The notes: generated from the sequence alone by a model not told the origin. A DNA stretch of 34,989 nucleotides from Candidatus Moranbacteria bacterium GW2011_GWC2_40_12 (GCA_000995965.1 LBYD01000006.1:1-34989); one strand, 5' to 3'. Positions 26,768 through 34,989 are shown, counted from the stretch's first letter. Program-made: numbers and translations.

Positions 26768-28217
26768 TCTTACCCTAGAGCTGAGCTCTAGGGTAAAGAA
26801 AGGAAAACTTCATACACTTTCCGAGTTTCGGCGCGAGGTTGGAATTCCCCTTATACTTGCCAAAAAAATGGTTATTTGGGGTGAAGTAAAAGCCACAAAA
26901 TTGGTTGATGGAACGATCCAAGTCACTGAAGAAGAAGTCGTCAAGATAAAAAATCTTCTCGCGAACCGCTGGACACGGGCCCGGTATTTTCTGCGCGCGC
27001 TTGGTCCGGGGCTGATCACCGGAGCGTCGGATGATGATCCGTCCGGGATCGGAACATATTCATCAGTCGGGGCGATGTTCGGATACGCGATTCTCTGGAC
27101 GGCGGCCTGGCTGCTGCCGATGATGCTGGCGGTGCAGGAAGCCTCTGCGCGGATTGGAATCGTGACAAACAGGGGTCTCGCGGGAGTTTTGCAAAAACAT
27201 TACCGAAAAAAAATTGTGGCGGGAATTGTTTTGCTGCTCATCATCGCCAACGTAGCCAACATCGGAGCCAATCTCGGGGCGATGGCGGCTTCGCTCAAGA
27301 TGCTGACGGGCGTGAACCTTTATCTCGCGGCGATTATCTTCGCGCTCGCCATCATTTCAATGGAAATATTTTTTCAATATCATATTTATGCGCGGGTTCT
27401 GAAATGGCTCACGATTTCGGTTTTGGCCTATATCTTTGCCGGCTTTATGGCGCATCCCGACTGGCGTGAAGTTTTTCGATACGCGTTCATTCCAAATATC
27501 GAGTTGAATCGAAATTATATGTTCGCCCTAATTGCCATTTTCGGGACAACCATCACGCCCTATCTTTTTTTCTGGCAGGCTTCCGAGGAAGTTGAGGAAA
27601 ATAAGCTGATAAAATCAAAGCCGGCTGGAAAGTCGTTTCTGCATCTGCGGATCAGGCATATGAGGACGGACGTCGGGACGGGAATGATTTTGGCGAACGC
27701 CGTTTTCTTCTTCATCATAATCGCGACGGCGCAGGTTTTTTTCAAAAATGGCATCACGGAAATCGGTTCGGCAGAACAGGCGGCCCTGGCCCTAAGGCCT
27801 CTTTCCGGTGAAGCGGCTTATCTTCTTTTCGCTCTCGGGATCATTGGGACGGGACTGCTTGCCGTTCCGATTCTGGCCGGGTCGGGCGCATATGCGCTTT
27901 GCGAAGTAATGAAGTGGCACGAGGGCCTTGAACTCCGTTTTTCGCGAGCGCGCGGCTTTTATCTGATCATAATATTTTCAATTCTGGTGGGGCTGGGACT
28001 CAATTTCATCGGAGTGAATCCGATCAAGGCCCTCTATTACTCCGCATACTTAAACGGCATTATCGCCCTTCCGCTTCTCGCGACAATCATGGTTGTTGGA
28101 AACGACAAGCGCATCATGGGCGTTGAAACGCATCCGGGCTGGGTCAAGATATTTGGCTGGGCGAGTGTCGCATTTATGGTTGCGGCAATTTTCATCTCCA
28201 TAATCCTCATATTTTGA
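26745..28217 (+). CDS. NRAMP-like divalent metal transporter with N-terminal HTH-like extension; N-terminus encoded partly by family C palindrome
   Basis: GPGLITGASDDDPSGIGTYSSVGAMFGYAILWT, ALIAIFGTTITPYLFFWQASEEVEE, ~11 hydrophobic segments; N-terminal LSEFRREVGIPLILAKKMVIWGEVKATKLVDGTIQVTEEEVVKI. Confidence 0.82.
   Translation: MKNTYSNNLTLELSSRVKKGKLHTLSEFRREVGIPLILAKKMVIWGEVKATKLVDGTIQVTEEEVVKIKNLLANRWTRARYFLRALGPGLITGASDDDPSGIGTYSSVGAMFGYAILWTAAWLLPMMLAVQEASARIGIVTNRGLAGVLQKHYRKKIVAGIVLLLIIANVANIGANLGAMAASLKMLTGVNLYLAAIIFALAIISMEIFFQYHIYARVLKWLTISVLAYIFAGFMAHPDWREVFRYAFIPNIELNRNYMFALIAIFGTTITPYLFFWQASEEVEENKLIKSKPAGKSFLHLRIRHMRTDVGTGMILANAVFFFIIIATAQVFFKNGITEIGSAEQAALALRPLSGEAAYLLFALGIIGTGLLAVPILAGSGAYALCEVMKWHEGLELRFSRARGFYLIIIFSILVGLGLNFIGVNPIKALYYSAYLNGIIALPLLATIMVVGNDKRIMGVETHPGWVKIFGWASVAFMVAAIFISIILIF
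26770..26796. repeat. Family C palindrome, 3' flank of RAYT3, in frame in the NRAMP-like ORF (TLELSSRV)
   Basis: TTACCCTAGAGCTGAGCTCTAGGGTAA. Confidence 0.96.
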
Positions 28218-29029
28218 TGACTATTTTTCATTCTCTGATTCTCGGAATAATTCAAGGAGCGGCAGAATTTTTGCCGGTTTCAAGTTCAGCGCATTTGATT
28301 TTGGCGCCGTGGCTCTTCCATTTTCCCGATCCGGGACTTTCATTTGATGTGGCGCTTCATTTCGGGACGCTCATCGCCGTCGTTTTGTATTTTTGGAAAG
28401 ATTGGGTGGAGATTTTCAAAGTTACCGTTGTTCCTAAAGTTAAACTTTCGGAACAATTCCTAAAGTTTAACTTTAGGAAAGAGATGCTGTGGCTTTTGAT
28501 TCTCTCCACTATTCCCGGGATTCTCGCCGGATATTTTCTGGAAAGCTTTGCCGAGACAACTTTTCGCTCGCCGATTCTGGTCGCGTTCACTTTGAGCGCG
28601 GTGGGCCTGATTTTATACCTCGTCGACAAATATCACCGGCATCGGAAAAAGCTGAACCAAATAACTTGGACGGACAGCCTGCTCATCGGCCTCTCGCAGG
28701 CACTCGCGATTGTTCCGGGCGTGTCCCGGTCCGGCGCGACAATCACAACCGGTTTGGCATTGGGACTGAACCGGGAATCAGCGGCGCGGTTTTCATTTCT
28801 TCTCTCGACTCCCATCATTTTCGGCGCGGCGGCGTTCAACTTTCCAGGCCTGCTCGAATCCGGCTTTGACGCGAATATAATTTTGGGAATGCTTTCCGCG
28901 GCCGCGAGCGGATACCTCGCCATAAAATATCTTTTGAAATTTGTCGAGCGAAAAGGCTACGCCATTTTTTTCTGGTACCGGCTGGCATTGGCCGCGGCGA
29001 TTCTATCCGCCATATATTTTCAGGGATAA
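28217..29029 (+). CDS. uppP: Undecaprenyl-diphosphatase, with an in-frame pair of family D palindromes
   Basis: LILGIIQGAAEFLPVSSSAHLIL, LALVPGVSRSGATITTGL-type motif (ALAIVPGVSRSGATITTGLALGLNRESAARFSFLLSTP); start overlaps preceding stop (TGATG). Confidence 0.94.
   Translation: MTIFHSLILGIIQGAAEFLPVSSSAHLILAPWLFHFPDPGLSFDVALHFGTLIAVVLYFWKDWVEIFKVTVVPKVKLSEQFLKFNFRKEMLWLLILSTIPGILAGYFLESFAETTFRSPILVAFTLSAVGLILYLVDKYHRHRKKLNQITWTDSLLIGLSQALAIVPGVSRSGATITTGLALGLNRESAARFSFLLSTPIIFGAAAFNFPGLLESGFDANIILGMLSAAASGYLAIKYLLKFVERKGYAIFFWYRLALAAAILSAIYFQG
28431..28480. repeat. Paired family D palindromes inside uppP, first unit one substitution from perfect
   Basis: TTCCTAAAGTTAAACTTTcGGAA-caa-TTCCTAAAGTTTAACTTTAGGAAA. 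Confidence 0.93.
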
Positions 29030-29091
29030 GAAAATATTTGAAAATTATTTTCGGCTGATTGAAAAAAGAGGCGGAAAAAAATTTTTGAAGC

Positions 29092-29120
29092 TTGACAAAA
29101 TAAATGGCACAAAATATTTT
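29092..29120 (+). promoter_or_regulatory. Candidate sigma70-like promoter downstream of uppP
   Basis: TTGACA (29092-29097), 17-nt spacer, TATTTT (29115-29120). Confidence 0.35.
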
Positions 29121-29126
29121 TCGCGA

Positions 29127-29275
29127 AAATTTCAGGAAAAAAATATTGTCCGGCGTCATTATTGAAAAAATTGCGCTCCAAAGCTAAATAAGACACTGTT
29201 TCAGCCAAATATCGGAATAAGGATTATACATAAGTATTAGATACAATCTCGGCTTTTAAAGCCGATTTTTATTTT
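29127..29275 (+). ncRNA. Candidate short orphan transcript in the uppP - HTH gene gap
   Basis: Bounded by a promoter-like sequence and an intrinsic terminator, with no convincing ORF between. Confidence 0.25.
29249..29275 (+). terminator. Rho-independent terminator
   Basis: TCGGCTT-TTA-AAGCCGA followed by TTTTTATTTTA. Confidence 0.8.
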
Positions 29276-29478
29276 ATAAAAGATAATTTTCGTAAATTAT
29301 GCATTGAAGAACGATATTCGTGAAAATAAACCCTCCATATCGCTCAAATTCATATTCCAAATAACCTCACAAAAAAAGTCGGGCAAAACAGAGAAGAAGC
29401 GCTTGAAGAGCTTTGGAAAAAATAAGAAAATTAAATAAGATTTATGCCTTGGAATTATGCAGCGGGCGCGGATAAAGC

Positions 29479-29501
29479 GATACAGTATCCGATACCGTAT
29501 C
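29479..29501. promoter_or_regulatory. Tandem 11-bp palindromes GATACaGTATC c GATACcGTATC, candidate operator
   Basis: Two dyads with 12-bp periodicity, ending 23 bp before ATG 29525 of the HTH-TM gene. Confidence 0.4.
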
Positions 29502-29524
29502 GATTCATCATAAGCAAAGCAAAT

Positions 29525-29968
29525 ATGGCCGAAATTCAAAAAAATTTGTTGTCTCTCAATGAAGCCAGCCGTTTGACTCCATACAGCTCTGATTATTTGG
29601 GACTTTTGATCCGAAAAGGAAGGCTCGCCGGCTGGAAGGAAAAAGGCAGGTGGTGGACTACCAGGGAAGCGGTGGAAAGCTATATGCGCAAAGTCGCCGA
29701 GGCGAGCTACGCCCATCAGGAAAACCTGAATGTCGATGTGCCGGCGGAAAAAATAAAAATGGCTTCCGTCAATCTCAGATGGACTCTTATTTTGGCGGGA
29801 GTGATTTTCACCGGATCGGTTTTGTTCGGAGCATACGCCTACGTGAAGTCAAAACAAGACAGCGCCTGCCTCCGCTACAAAGTCCGAAAAGACGAGAACA
29901 ACAATATTTTTGTCGAAGTGGCAAAAGACGAAACGGTAGGACGAGTGATCATGGTGCAGGGAGAATGA
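29525..29968 (+). CDS. HTH-domain (excisionase/MerR-like) protein with one TM segment
   Basis: LLSLNEASRLTPYSSDYLGLLIRKGRLAGWKEKGRWWTTREAVESYMRK, then TLILAGVIFTGSVLFGAYAYV. Confidence 0.65.
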   Translation: MAEIQKNLLSLNEASRLTPYSSDYLGLLIRKGRLAGWKEKGRWWTTREAVESYMRKVAEASYAHQENLNVDVPAEKIKMASVNLRWTLILAGVIFTGSVLFGAYAYVKSKQDSACLRYKVRKDENNNIFVEVAKDETVGRVIMVQGE

Positions 29969-29999
29969 ATCACGCAATACGCGGCGCATAACAAAAAAA

Positions 30000-30716
30000 A
30001 TGCATAGAAGAAAAAAACAAAACAATTCAAATAATAGAATATCGCTCGGCAGGATTTTTCTCGCCGCGGCGATTCATTGTATTTTTCTTCAGGGAAATTG
30101 CCAGGCGGCAATGACGAGCTCGAATTATAAGATTGACGCGGACGTGATCGGCGGAGCGGGCAACACGAGCACTTCCGCCAATTATCGTTTGGGCGACACC
30201 CTGGGAGAGCCGGTCATCGGCGAGGGCGCGAGCGCCAGTTATAAGACCGGTGCCGGATTCTGGTATATGGTTGCTTTGGAAACGGAACCGTTGAGCCTCG
30301 ATTGCGAAGCGGAAGATGTGTATATGACCGACTATACTTTGGGGAGCGCTGACAATTTCAACACCTATCTTTTTTCTGCTGACCAGGAGTGCGTCGCGAC
30401 TGACAACACGGCTGCCAGCTGGAGCGTTTCGATGCAGTCCACCGACATGACGAGCGCAAGCAACACTATTCCCGATGAGAACGTCAATTTGAGCACCAAC
30501 GGCGTGATCGGAACCAGTCCCACCATCACCTCGCCCGCCCTGAATGTCACCGAAACGGCTGACGGAGATCATCCGCTGAGCAGTCCGCAAGACATAGTGA
30601 GCGGCAGCGCTTCCGCTTCCGGCGACTACAACGTCCGGCCCAGCATAAAATTGGTTGAGCTCAATTCGCTCCACAATGAAAGCACCTCCGGCACCCTAAC
30701 CATCACTATCCAATGA
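30000..30716 (+). CDS. Small secreted surface protein (possibly WxL-like; uncertain)
   Basis: Signal peptide ending CQAAM; SSNYKIDADVIGGAGNTSTSANYRLGDTLGEPVIGEGASASYKTGAGFWY; C-terminal SGTLTITIQ. Confidence 0.6.
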   Translation: MHRRKKQNNSNNRISLGRIFLAAAIHCIFLQGNCQAAMTSSNYKIDADVIGGAGNTSTSANYRLGDTLGEPVIGEGASASYKTGAGFWYMVALETEPLSLDCEAEDVYMTDYTLGSADNFNTYLFSADQECVATDNTAASWSVSMQSTDMTSASNTIPDENVNLSTNGVIGTSPTITSPALNVTETADGDHPLSSPQDIVSGSASASGDYNVRPSIKLVELNSLHNESTSGTLTITIQ

Positions 30717-32392
30717 AAAATATTTTCTCAAAAATCGTTTTCTTTCTTCTCATCTCATTTTCTGTTTTCGGCATGGCGCCGGAAACAAGGGCGGCCAGTG
30801 CCGGGAAGCTGGGCATCCTGCCGGCTTTTCCCGATCCGGAGCGAGAGCTGACGAAGAGCTGGTTTTTATACGGGGTCGGCCGGGGCGAAGGGAAAAAAGA
30901 CGCGGTGAAAATCATCAACAGCGGAGACGCGACGAAAATCGTCAAAGTCTATGCGGTGGACGCGGTGAATACCCGAGAAGGATCTTTCGCGCTGCTCGAC
31001 GAATCGTCGCCAAGGAACGGGATCGGGAAATGGGTCAAATTGGCCTCCGAGACGCTCGAAGTTCCGGCGAAATCAGCGAAACTTGACCCTTTCGAAATCA
31101 ACGTTCCTGAAAACGCCGAAGCCGGGGACCATCTCGGCGGAATTGTGGTTGAGGAGGTTGATCCCAAGAACAATTTGTCCGGAACGGGCGTCAATATCGT
31201 GAGCCGGGTGGGAGTTAGGATATATGAGACAGTTCCGGGAGAGATCAAAAAAGATTTCACAATTGACAATTTCAGCCGGAGACAAGGACCCAAAGAAGGC
31301 AGAAATTGGCTGAGGGATATTTTGGGATTCGGAAAGAGGTCTGTTTTTGAAGCCGATATCACCAACACGGGAAACGTGAGGCTCTCTCCGGAAGCAAAAA
31401 TCGAGGTGAAAAATATTTTTGGCCGGAAGATCGCGGATCTCAAAGACGAAAAACACGGAGTTGTTTTTCCGAAAAGTTCGGAAACGGAGATCATGTTTTG
31501 GGAAAAAATGCCGCTCGCGGGCCGCTGTCAAGCAATTCTCACAATTTCGGCATTGGCTCCGGACGGATCGCGCCTCGACCCAAAGACAAAAGAAATTTCA
31601 TTCTGGATTTTTCCCTGGCAATTCATTCTGGTGATTTTGGCTTTCGCGCTTGTTTCGGCCGCTCTCTTTTTCCTCCGGAAGTATCTGCAAAAGATTCTCT
31701 GGAGAAATCTTCCGATTCGCACGGTTTCCGGAAGTGAGAGCCTCCGGGAAATCGGGAAAGAATTTGCGGTTAGCTGGCAGAAGATAGCGGCGATAAACAA
31801 TCTGAAAAAACCCTACAGCCTGAAAAAAGGAGATAAATTGCGCATTCCCATTTTTCCGAAAGGCAGCAGCAGAATTCACATGTCTCCGGAGGGCTGGCAG
31901 AAGCTCAAAAAAGCAATTCTCGCGAGGAGAATGATTGTCGCGGCACTGGTTTTGGCTGTTTGCGCCGGCGCGGTCATTTTCTGGCAGGCCTCAAAAAAAA
32001 TTGGCGCCGGACCGCCCCGCCAAAAAAATCGAGTTTCAGAAAATAGCGAAGCGGCGAAAGGAGAATCAGACCAGCTCACAAAAACCGGAGCCCCCAAAAG
32101 ATCGGCGGTATCAGTCAGCGTTCTGGCTCCCTCGGGCTCCGATCCGGTTTCGAGCCAAAGGCTGGTGAGAAAATTGGAGCTCGTGGGATACAAGCTGGAA
32201 CCGGTTTTAGCCCGAAGGAGCGAATACACGCTGACGACGATTGAATACGGAGCGGGCGGAAAGGAAATGGCGGAAATGCTCAAAGCCGATCTCGGCGTGT
32301 CCGATCCGGTCAATCTGGTCGAAAAAGAGAATCTTGAAAAAGACGCCGTCATTTGGAATTTTCTCCCCAAAAACGCGTTTCTTGAAATATAA
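30713..32392 (+). CDS. Membrane protein: DUF916-like ectodomain, TM, LysM-like, TM, LytR_C-like C-terminus
   Basis: ATGA overlap with upstream gene; Ig-like beta-rich ectodomain (NSGDATKIVKVYAVDA...DHLGGIVVEEVD...), TM FILVILAFALVSAALFFL, LysM-like SLREIGKEFAVSWQKIAAINNLKKPYSLKKGDKLRIP, second TM MIVAALVLAVCAGAVIFW, LytR_C-like VSVLAPSGSDPVSSQRLVRKLELVGYKL. Confidence 0.65.
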   Translation: MKNIFSKIVFFLLISFSVFGMAPETRAASAGKLGILPAFPDPERELTKSWFLYGVGRGEGKKDAVKIINSGDATKIVKVYAVDAVNTREGSFALLDESSPRNGIGKWVKLASETLEVPAKSAKLDPFEINVPENAEAGDHLGGIVVEEVDPKNNLSGTGVNIVSRVGVRIYETVPGEIKKDFTIDNFSRRQGPKEGRNWLRDILGFGKRSVFEADITNTGNVRLSPEAKIEVKNIFGRKIADLKDEKHGVVFPKSSETEIMFWEKMPLAGRCQAILTISALAPDGSRLDPKTKEISFWIFPWQFILVILAFALVSAALFFLRKYLQKILWRNLPIRTVSGSESLREIGKEFAVSWQKIAAINNLKKPYSLKKGDKLRIPIFPKGSSRIHMSPEGWQKLKKAILARRMIVAALVLAVCAGAVIFWQASKKIGAGPPRQKNRVSENSEAAKGESDQLTKTGAPKRSAVSVSVLAPSGSDPVSSQRLVRKLELVGYKLEPVLARRSEYTLTTIEYGAGGKEMAEMLKADLGVSDPVNLVEKENLEKDAVIWNFLPKNAFLEI

Positions 32393-32406
32393 CGTTCACA
32401 ATCGAG

Positions 32407-34989
32407 ATGCTGATAAATAAAAACAAAAAAATATCCTTGATCCTTCCGGCAATTCTCGCAATCGTGATTTTTGTTTTTTCTGCGACCTTGTCGCGCGCTT
32501 CGGTTTTGAAGCAGTTCAACTACCAGGGCCGGCTGACGGATACCTTGGACGTGGCGGTGACGGACGGCCTTTATGATTTTGAATTCAAAATATATACCGT
32601 GGCGGGAGGCGGTTCGGCGGACTGGACGGAGACCTGGAGCGCCGCGACTTTGTGGACGGAAACGGGAGCGACGACCATCAGCGACGGAAACGGCGGCAAC
32701 GGATGCGCGACCGGAACAAAAAAAATAGCCTATGCTGCTGACACGAACGAAAATTCCCTGAAAGCCGGACAGCAGATTTGGAACACGACCCTTGCCAGCC
32801 CCGAAAGCACCGTCATCGAATCGGTGGACACCGGAGGAAACGTGATTTGCGCCTATCCGCCGGCCCAGACCTGGAACGACAATGACGACCTCACCAACCG
32901 CATTTATGTGAAGAGCGGAATTTTCAACGTCCAGCTGGGATCCGTCACCGACCTTTCGGTTGATTTCACCGGGGGAGCGTATTATCTCGGCGTCAAAATC
33001 GGAGCGGACAGCGAAATGATTCCCCGGAAAAAAATCGGTTCCACGCCGGAGGCGATAAATTCAAACAATCTTTCCGGCGACGGGATAGTCGATCTTGACA
33101 ACACTTCAACCGCACAGGACGCGGCGAACATCAATTATAACCCGGCGAGCGGAACGCATGACGCGCTCGACGTCACTTACGGGTCCGGCGGGGGAACCGG
33201 AACCGCTCTCAAAGTGACGCAGTCCGGGACGGGAGACATCCTGAATTTATTCGATGGCGCGGACGAAGTCTTCACGGTGTTGAACGGCGGCAACGTTGGC
33301 ATCAATACGACCGCTCCCGGCAACAAGCTCACCGTCTCCGGCGGAGTGGGGATTGGAACCACTGCTCCGGGTTCAGTCTTCCTCTCCACCGCCGCTCCGG
33401 ACGGAGGAATGATCATTGAGGGAAATGTGGGAATCGGCACGACGAATCCGGGGGTAAAACTGGATGTGGAAGGTAGTGCATTTTTTGGCGATACTGATGA
33501 AATTCAGCTACTTGACGAAGGAGGATATGGCAAATTAAGTCTAACGAGCGGTGTTATAGCAAGTACAAGTTCACTTACAGTGTCTTCGGAAAACGGAGAT
33601 TCAACATATTTATCAAAGTATGGAAATATTTTAATATCAGCTCAGGGAAGAAACACGGCTAATAAAGGAAATATTTATTTCGCCGCCTCGCCGTCTGCCT
33701 ATGACAACAGTAATATTGTAGTGACCTTTGAATCTTCCGGCAACGTCGGCATCGGCAACTCCGCGCCCGCCGGAATTTTCCATGTCGGCATCGGAAACAC
33801 CACCCCGCTGTTTGTTTCAACAGTCGGCAATGTGGGAATCGGCACGACGAATCCGGGGGCGGCTTTGGAAGTTGCATCTGGTTCTTTGATTGTTAAAAAC
33901 GGCCAGGCTACCGGTTTAACTTTGAGTCACTATCAAATAACTGGCGGTGGTTCGGGAGTATCCTTGGTAAAAGGTAGTGCTTCGGTAGGAATTAACGCAA
34001 CTGATAATATTACTCTTCATTCGCACGCTTCCAAGTTGATGACGTTTGAAGTTAATCAATACAACGGAGCAATTACAGATCAGGCTTTTACCTTTAAAAC
34101 ATCCCAAGATACGACAAGCTGGAACACCATGTTGGATAGAATGACGATGCTTGCGAACGGCAACGTCGGCATCGGGACGACCGCGCCCGCCGGAATTTTC
34201 CATGTCGGCATCGGAAACACCACGCCGCTGTTTGTTTCCTCGACGGGAAATGTGGGAATCGGGACGACGAATCCAACAGAACATCTCGTCATCGGTTCGA
34301 CCAGTTCATCTGCCAATGAAATACTGAAAATAACTGGAAAAGCGGACGTGGCTATCCAACTTATCGCCGATACGGACAATGACACGGAAACCCACAATCC
34401 ATATATAGAGTTCAGTCAGGACGGAGATCTCGTCAACGCTGTTTTCGGCCTTACCGGAAGCGCAGGTTATGATCCCAAAGGAAACTCATATTCTCACGCA
34501 ATTGCCAACGCCCTGCTCATTGGCGGAGTCACGCTTGACCCTGCCATACAGTTCGGAACACATGGAGACGTTCGTATGACCATAGACAGCGATGGCAACG
34601 TCGGTATCGGAACGACCAGTCCGATTGACAACTTTCATGTCCGCGAGGGCTATTCGAGCGAGGGGCTGGTCACGCCCGAAACCCAAAGCGTCGCACTTTT
34701 TCAAAGGAACTCCACCAGCGGATACAATTCATATATAACCATTGCCTCCGGATCACAGGCATACGCGGGAATCCATTTTGGAGATTATGCCGATGTTGAT
34801 GCCGGTCGGATAATCTATGACAATTCGGGCAATAGTTTGAACTTCTTTACCAATGCCACGCAACAAGTCACAATCAATTCTTCCGGCTACGTCGGAATCG
34901 GCACCACCAATCCCGCCCGGCTTCTCAATGTCGCCGGAGCGATGAGACTCGATTCAGTTTCCACCCCGGGCTCGCCGGCTCTGGGCGAT
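32407..34989 (+). CDS. GIGTT-repeat fibre/adhesin, 5' part (runs off the window)
   Basis: ATG 32407 MLINKNKKISLILPAILAIVIFVFSATLSRASVLKQFNYQGRLTD; repeated NVGIGTTxPG units; frame stays open to the window end where checked, so absent from the stop-delimited ORF list. Confidence 0.85.
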   Translation, partial: MLINKNKKISLILPAILAIVIFVFSATLSRASVLKQFNYQGRLTDTLDVAVTDGLYDFEFKIYTVAGGGSADWTETWSAATLWTETGATTISDGNGGNGCATGTKKIAYAADTNENSLKAGQQIWNTTLASPESTVIESVDTGGNVICAYPPAQTWNDNDDLTNRIYVKSGIFNVQLGSVTDLSVDFTGGAYYLGVKIGADSEMIPRKKIGSTPEAINSNNLSGDGIVDLDNTSTAQDAANINYNPASGTHDALDVTYGSGGGTGTALKVTQSGTGDILNLFDGADEVFTVLNGGNVGINTTAPGNKLTVSGGVGIGTTAPGSVFLSTAAPDGGMIIEGNVGIGTTNPGVKLDVEGSAFFGDTDEIQLLDEGGYGKLSLTSGVIASTSSLTVSSENGDSTYLSKYGNILISAQGRNTANKGNIYFAASPSAYDNSNIVVTFESSGNVGIGNSAPAGIFHVGIGNTTPLFVSTVGNVGIGTTNPGAALEVASGSLIVKNGQATGLTLSHYQITGGGSGVSLVKGSASVGINATDNITLHSHASKLMTFEVNQYNGAITDQAFTFKTSQDTTSWNTMLDRMTMLANGNVGIGTTAPAGIFHVGIGNTTPLFVSSTGNVGIGTTNPTEHLVIGSTSSSANEILKITGKADVAIQLIADTDNDTETHNPYIEFSQDGDLVNAVFGLTGSAGYDPKGNSYSHAIANALLIGGVTLDPAIQFGTHGDVRMTIDSDGNVGIGTTSPIDNFHVREGYSSEGLVTPETQSVALFQRNSTSGYNSYITIASGSQAYAGIHFGDYADVDAGRIIYDNSGNSLNFFTNATQQVTINSSGYVGIGTTNPARLLNVAGAMRLDSVSTPGSPALGD
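33739..33855 (+). repeat. Internal direct repeat of the fibre gene, first copy (second at 34159-34275)
   Basis: GGCAACGTCGGCATCGG...CCGCGCCCGCCGGAATTTTCCATGTCGGCATCGGAAACACCAC.CCGCTGTTTGTTTC repeated exactly 420 bp apart. Confidence 0.88.

Larger units (their letters stand above)
26046..26796 (+). mobile_element. RAYT3 unit: palindrome C - transposase - palindrome C
   Basis: Identical cores ACCCTAGAGCTGAGCTCTAGGGT at 26047 and 26772 flank the RAYT3 CDS. Confidence 0.75.

Noticed and set aside
29120-29250. tRNA in the uppP downstream gap
   Set aside because: No cloverleaf, T-loop GTTCRA or anticodon stem could be found by eye.

Overview
About 35 kb of bacterial chromosome, essentially all genes on the + strand. 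By gene content it is probably Patescibacteria/CPR (inference only). Gene order: (1) the 3' part of a large GIGTT-repeat fibre/adhesin with a C-terminal peptidase_S74 (endosialidase chaperone-like) domain, broken by two apparent frameshifts; (2) a REP-associated tyrosine transposase (RAYT1); (3) a giant secreted DUF2341/LamG-repeat protein interrupted by a ~725-bp insert that encodes a four-helix-bundle (S23/4HB-suffix-like) protein; (4) RAYT2; (5) an F1Fo-ATP synthase operon (atpI/Z-like, B, E, F, H, A, G, a Nudix-like gene, D, C); (6) a beta-carbonic-anhydrase-like gene, a hypothetical gene, leuS, a sugar nucleotidyltransferase, a beta-helix protein, glmM and glmS; (7) RAYT3, an NRAMP-like transporter with an N-terminal HTH-like extension, and uppP; (8) a surface locus: HTH-TM protein, small secreted protein, a large DUF916-like/LysM/LytR_C-like membrane protein, and a second GIGTT fibre gene that runs off the window. 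The most interesting signal is a multi-family palindrome system. Three diverged RAYTs are each bracketed by copies of their own palindrome. Two of the three also carry that palindrome in frame at the same position of the transposase. The RAYT3 palindrome sits in frame inside essential genes (leuS, glmM) as the octapeptide TLELSSRV, which is encoded identically in both orientations in the only stop-free frame. Related paired palindromes punctuate most ATP synthase gene junctions, and one in uppP carries the single change that removes an in-frame stop. All calls are from reading the sequence and the supplied ORFs; no database search was run.
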